Positions 61,544-64,000 of a stretch of DNA of 64,000 bases are shown here, piece after piece. The stretch is from the NCBI GenBank assembly GCA_934726055.1, contig CAKVCZ010000004.1, forward strand, positions 77,289 to 141,288. Reading direction: 5' to 3'. The first letter of the stretch is position 1, and each line of letters begins with the position of its first letter. The translations under genes and the position numbers were made by a program. The notes beneath the pieces are model-generated. The model saw only the letters and a program-made list of their open reading frames with translations, was not told the DNA's origin and made no database searches. Origin of the DNA: an uncultured Candidatus Melainabacteria bacterium (GTDB lineage: Bacteria > Cyanobacteriota > Vampirovibrionia > Gastranaerophilales > Gastranaerophilaceae).

Positions 61544-62458
61544 ATGAGTGAATTTGTATATTTTGATGGGGAATTTGTTGAAAAAGAAAAAGCTGTAATT
61601 CCGGTTACAACGCATGCTTTTTTATATGGAACTGCTGTTTTTGAGGGAATAAGAGCATATTACAATAGACAAAATGATAAGTTATATATATTTAGACCTA
61701 GAGAACATTTTGAAAGACTTATAAATAGCGGAAAAATGTTGTATATGGATGAAGTTTATTCCGTTGATGAACATGTTAATATTGTAAAAAAATTATTAAA
61801 AAAGAATGCTTACAAATCGGATGTATATATAAGACCTGTAATGTACAAATCTGCAAATAGAATAGGACCACATCTAATAGACAATCCTGATAAGTATTTG
61901 GTATTTTCATTTCCGATGAATGATTACTTCAAAAATGAGGGATTAAAAGTTTGTGTTTCATCTTGGAGAAGAAATTCGGATAATTCTATTCCTCCTAGAG
62001 CAAAGATAAATGGTGCTTATGTAAATGCTTCTTTGATTTCAACTGATGCAAGATTAAGTGGTTTTGATGATGCGATTGTGCTTTCTCAGTCAGGAAAAGT
62101 TGCAGAGGGTGCTGCGATGAATTTATTTTTGGTAATTAACGGTAAATTAGTTACAACAACTACAACTTCTGAAATCTTAACAGGTGTTACACGAAATACG
62201 ATATTACAAATTGCAAAAGAACAGTTAAATCTTGAAGTGGAAGCTAGAGTTATAGACAGAAGTGAACTTTATACTGCTGACGAAGCCTTTTTCTGTGGTA
62301 CAGGTGCTCAAATCGCACCAATTACATCAATTGATAACAGATTAATCGGTGATGGTAAAGTGGGCAAAGTTGTATCTGAAATTCAGGAATTGTACAATAA
62401 CGTTGTAAGAGGTAATGTCCCTCAATATAAAGATTGGTGTGTTTGTGTAGATGATTAA
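61544..62458 (+). CDS. ilvE: Branched-chain amino acid aminotransferase
   Basis: 304 residues, PLP fold IV. FLYGTAVFEGIRAYY is the substrate loop. The lysine in PPRAKINGAYVNASL forms the Schiff base. EGAAMNLF and TGVTRNTILQIA bind cofactor. It interconverts Leu, Ile and Val with their 2-ketoacids. AAGGAG precedes the ATG, with TATAAT (61521-61526) just upstream. It overlaps mlaE by 8 bases, an odd partnership. Confidence 0.93.
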   Translation: MSEFVYFDGEFVEKEKAVIPVTTHAFLYGTAVFEGIRAYYNRQNDKLYIFRPREHFERLINSGKMLYMDEVYSVDEHVNIVKKLLKKNAYKSDVYIRPVMYKSANRIGPHLIDNPDKYLVFSFPMNDYFKNEGLKVCVSSWRRNSDNSIPPRAKINGAYVNASLISTDARLSGFDDAIVLSQSGKVAEGAAMNLFLVINGKLVTTTTTSEILTGVTRNTILQIAKEQLNLEVEARVIDRSELYTADEAFFCGTGAQIAPITSIDNRLIGDGKVGKVVSEIQELYNNVVRGNVPQYKDWCVCVDD

Positions 62459-63185
62459 ATTTTTAGGCGAGTGTGTAAAAAATTTAATAATAAGTATAAG
62501 ATACATCTGCTCAGGGAACTTGAAATTCAAATCTGTGATATCTCAAGCTGCGGTTATTAGTTGGGATTCATTGCCAATATCGTTAATTATTTCATTTATG
62601 GCAGCAGCAATTATTGCAGTTCAAGTAGCAAAACAATTTTTGATGTCTGGAGCAGATACTTATATTGGCGGAACTATTGCGATTGTTATTATTCGAGAAA
62701 TAGCTCCGGGTTTTGCCGCATTGGCAATTGGAGCAAGAGCAGGTACAGCAATTTCTGCTGAGATTGCAAATATGCAAGTTACATCGCAAGTTGATGCCAT
62801 AAAAACATTAAAAGTTGATCCGATTGGGTATTATTTTGCACCAAGAATTCTAGCTGGATTTTTAACTGTGCCATTGGTTGTTATTATTGCAGAATTGGTT
62901 GGAATACTTGGCGGATTGTTTGTATCAAATTTGACAATTGGACTTCATCCGAACAGATATATAAATTCAGTGTGGTTATGGTTAAATACCAGAGATATTT
63001 ATATAAGCTTATTTAAAGCTGCGATATTTGGAGCCTTAGTTTCTCTTGTCTGTGCTACACAAGGTTATTTAACAAAAGGTGGAGCCAAAGACGTAGGTAA
63101 TTCAACTACTATGGCAGCTATAAAATCAACTGTATATTTATTGTTGGCTGATTTGGTTATTAATTTATTGTTCTATGTAGGATAA
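62451..63185 (+). CDS. mlaE: MlaE/YrbE-family ABC permease (lipid transport)
   Basis: 244 residues with about five membrane helices. IIREIAPGFAALAIGARAGTAISAEIANMQVTSQ is the diagnostic MlaE core (given here as one region spanning about residues 80-115). The permease works with an ATPase (MlaF) and an MCE-domain protein to move phospholipid between the inner and outer membranes. Neither partner is in the window. Its presence supports a diderm cell envelope. Confidence 0.92.
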   Translation: MIKFLGECVKNLIISIRYICSGNLKFKSVISQAAVISWDSLPISLIISFMAAAIIAVQVAKQFLMSGADTYIGGTIAIVIIREIAPGFAALAIGARAGTAISAEIANMQVTSQVDAIKTLKVDPIGYYFAPRILAGFLTVPLVVIIAELVGILGGLFVSNLTIGLHPNRYINSVWLWLNTRDIYISLFKAAIFGALVSLVCATQGYLTKGGAKDVGNSTTMAAIKSTVYLLLADLVINLLFYVG

Positions 63186-63186
63186 T

Positions 63187-63217
63187 AAAAAAGTCTGAAT
63201 CCGTATTCAGACTTTTT
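63187..63217. terminator. Terminator after mlaE
   Basis: AAAAAGTCTGAAT (63188-63200) pairs perfectly with ATTCAGACTTTTT (63205-63217), loop CCGT. It has T and A runs on both strands and can also end the convergent EF-hand gene. Confidence 0.88.
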
Positions 63218-63237
63218 GTGTATGTGTAATCAAGTTA

Positions 63238-63807
63238 TTATGAATTTTCTTCTTTGTCTTTGTTATTGTTGTCATACTTATAATCTAAAAGACTTGAACT
63301 GTCAGCGACTTCACTATCACCATAAAACGTTGACATCTGTTTTAGCATTTGCGTTTGGTCATATTTTCTTTGTTTATCTACTGATGCATCAACACCATAA
63401 GCTTGAATTTCTGCATTAGTAACTTTGCCGTCTTTATTTTTATCAATTTCATTAAAATGTGACATAACTGTATCAAGAAGCGATGATGATATGCCGGAAT
63501 TAGTACCAAGTTGCGTTAATTGCTCCATTGTTAAACCTTGAGCTGATAATTTGCTTGAATATGCATTTAATTCGTCTGCACTTATAATGCCGTCATTGTT
63601 TTTATCAATTGTGTTGAAGTTATTTTGCATATACGATTTAAAATTTTGATTTAATCCGTTTGAGGATAGTGCTGATGTAGCTTCGTTCTTTGCTAAATTT
63701 GCAAGTGATACTCCATCTGAAAATTGATTTGATAAAACCGAATATGTATTTGTTAAACCTGAGTTAACCGCACTAAATAAAGAAGTTCCGTCTATAAATT
63801 TTGCCAT
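63238..63807 (-). CDS. EF-hand calcium-binding protein
   Basis: 189 residues. There are two canonical EF-hand loops: DKNNDGIISADE (residues 68-79) and DKNKDGKVTNAE (122-133). All oxygen-donor positions are occupied. The N-terminus (AKFIDGTSLFSAVNSG) is not a signal peptide but a polar tail. The protein could be a calcium sensor or buffer, or an exported protein using an unrecognised route. A strong GGAGG precedes the ATG. Confidence 0.85.
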   Translation of the reverse strand: MAKFIDGTSLFSAVNSGLTNTYSVLSNQFSDGVSLANLAKNEATSALSSNGLNQNFKSYMQNNFNTIDKNNDGIISADELNAYSSKLSAQGLTMEQLTQLGTNSGISSSLLDTVMSHFNEIDKNKDGKVTNAEIQAYGVDASVDKQRKYDQTQMLKQMSTFYGDSEVADSSSLLDYKYDNNNKDKEENS

Positions 63808-63893
63808 AAAAGCCTCCTTTTATTTTTCTATATTATTTTAATAAAATTTTTTAAAAAATCAACCATACATATAGATTAATTTTATATAACAGA

Positions 63894-63922
63894 AAGTCTG
63901 TAATGATAAACATTACAGACTT
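63894..63922 (-). terminator. Terminator on the minus strand for a gene at the right edge
   Basis: AAGTCTGTAATG (63894-63905) pairs perfectly with CATTACAGACTT (63911-63922). An A run follows on the plus strand (a U run 5' of the hairpin on the minus strand is also present). Confidence 0.65.
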
Positions 63923-63971
63923 AAAAAAATTGAGAGATATAAAAGAGAGAGATTAAAAAATCAATTTAAGA

Positions 63972-64000
63972 TTAAGCTAAACCGAATTGTGGAGCAGAAG
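63972..64000 (-). CDS. C-terminal end of an unknown gene cut by the window edge
   Basis: On the minus strand the last bases read in frame as SAPQFGLA then TAA, with a terminator 50 bases downstream. Only nine codons are visible, so neither function nor frame can be proven. Confidence 0.35.

Noticed and set aside
1..64000. CRISPR array, insertion sequences or rRNA
   Set aside because: No spaced direct repeats, transposase or rRNA-like sequence was seen anywhere in the window.

Overview
The window is an AT-rich stretch of a bacterial chromosome. Several points suggest a diderm, fermentative, probably gut-associated organism. These are an MlaE/YrbE lipid-transport permease, an intact GlmU and MurA for envelope precursors, lipobox lipoproteins, an AdhE-type alcohol dehydrogenase, EF-hand and TPR secretory proteins, and a protein whose N-terminal tail carries an SFKGN-type motif. 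My best guess is a non-photosynthetic cyanobacterial relative (Melainabacteria/Gastranaerophilales). That is inferred from the gene mix, not proven by a marker gene.

Left part (1-17.6 kb). A broken adhE end is followed by a cupin protein, a lipoprotein and a HepT/MntA-type toxin-antitoxin pair. Then come a housekeeping block (dCMP deaminase-glmU on the minus strand; eno, murA, a small duplicated protein, mfd and a parvulin-type foldase on the plus strand), a uridine-kinase-like gene and tRNA-Leu(UAG) with a near-consensus promoter and terminator. Next to the tRNA lies a small arsenic island (ArsP and Acr3 permeases, divergent ArsR). Its control region has two ArsR-like palindromes, each sitting on one of two opposed promoters. 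The island ends at a decayed tRNA-like 3' end and a broken reading frame.

Central part (17.6-41.8 kb). This is a large surface-glycan and acyl-chain locus. One long minus-strand operon (30.2 down to 17.6 kb, 15 tightly packed or overlapping genes) carries two KAS III enzymes, two acyl carrier proteins, two SDR reductases, a FabZ-like dehydratase, a split transketolase, a metallo-beta-lactamase-fold hydrolase, an AMP-forming ligase, a LuxE/LuxC acyl-activation and reduction pair, a 2-hydroxyacid dehydrogenase with a malate-type specificity residue, and a NeuD/PglD-like acyltransferase. Flanking operons hold two amino-sugar aminotransferases (VioA-like and FdtB/QdtB-like), an FdtA-type ketoisomerase, an ATP-grasp ligase, a HAD phosphatase, a second acyltransferase and six glycosyltransferases. 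The simplest reading is a dedicated short FAS/PKS-like pathway that makes an unusual acyl or keto-polyol group and attaches it to dideoxy-amino sugars of a surface glycan. I do not recognise this exact gene combination. No flippase, polymerase or ligase of a glycan export system is in the window.

Right part (41.8-64 kb). A PocR-GAF sensor protein follows a promoter embedded in a perfect 20-bp inverted repeat. Then come a repeat-containing exported protein with an M48 protease, an NhaC-type antiporter, an SGNH hydrolase, an MmcQ/YjbR protein and an atypical DtxR-family regulator with Cys clusters. Next is a sulfur-use operon (mnmA-bioB-cysK), a divergent pair of lipid-linked-sugar glycosyltransferases, a putative cysteine peptidase, an orphan TOPRIM protein and an envelope block (TPR proteins, phosphoesterase, MBL hydrolase, membrane GT2). 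The window ends with ilvE-mlaE and an EF-hand protein.
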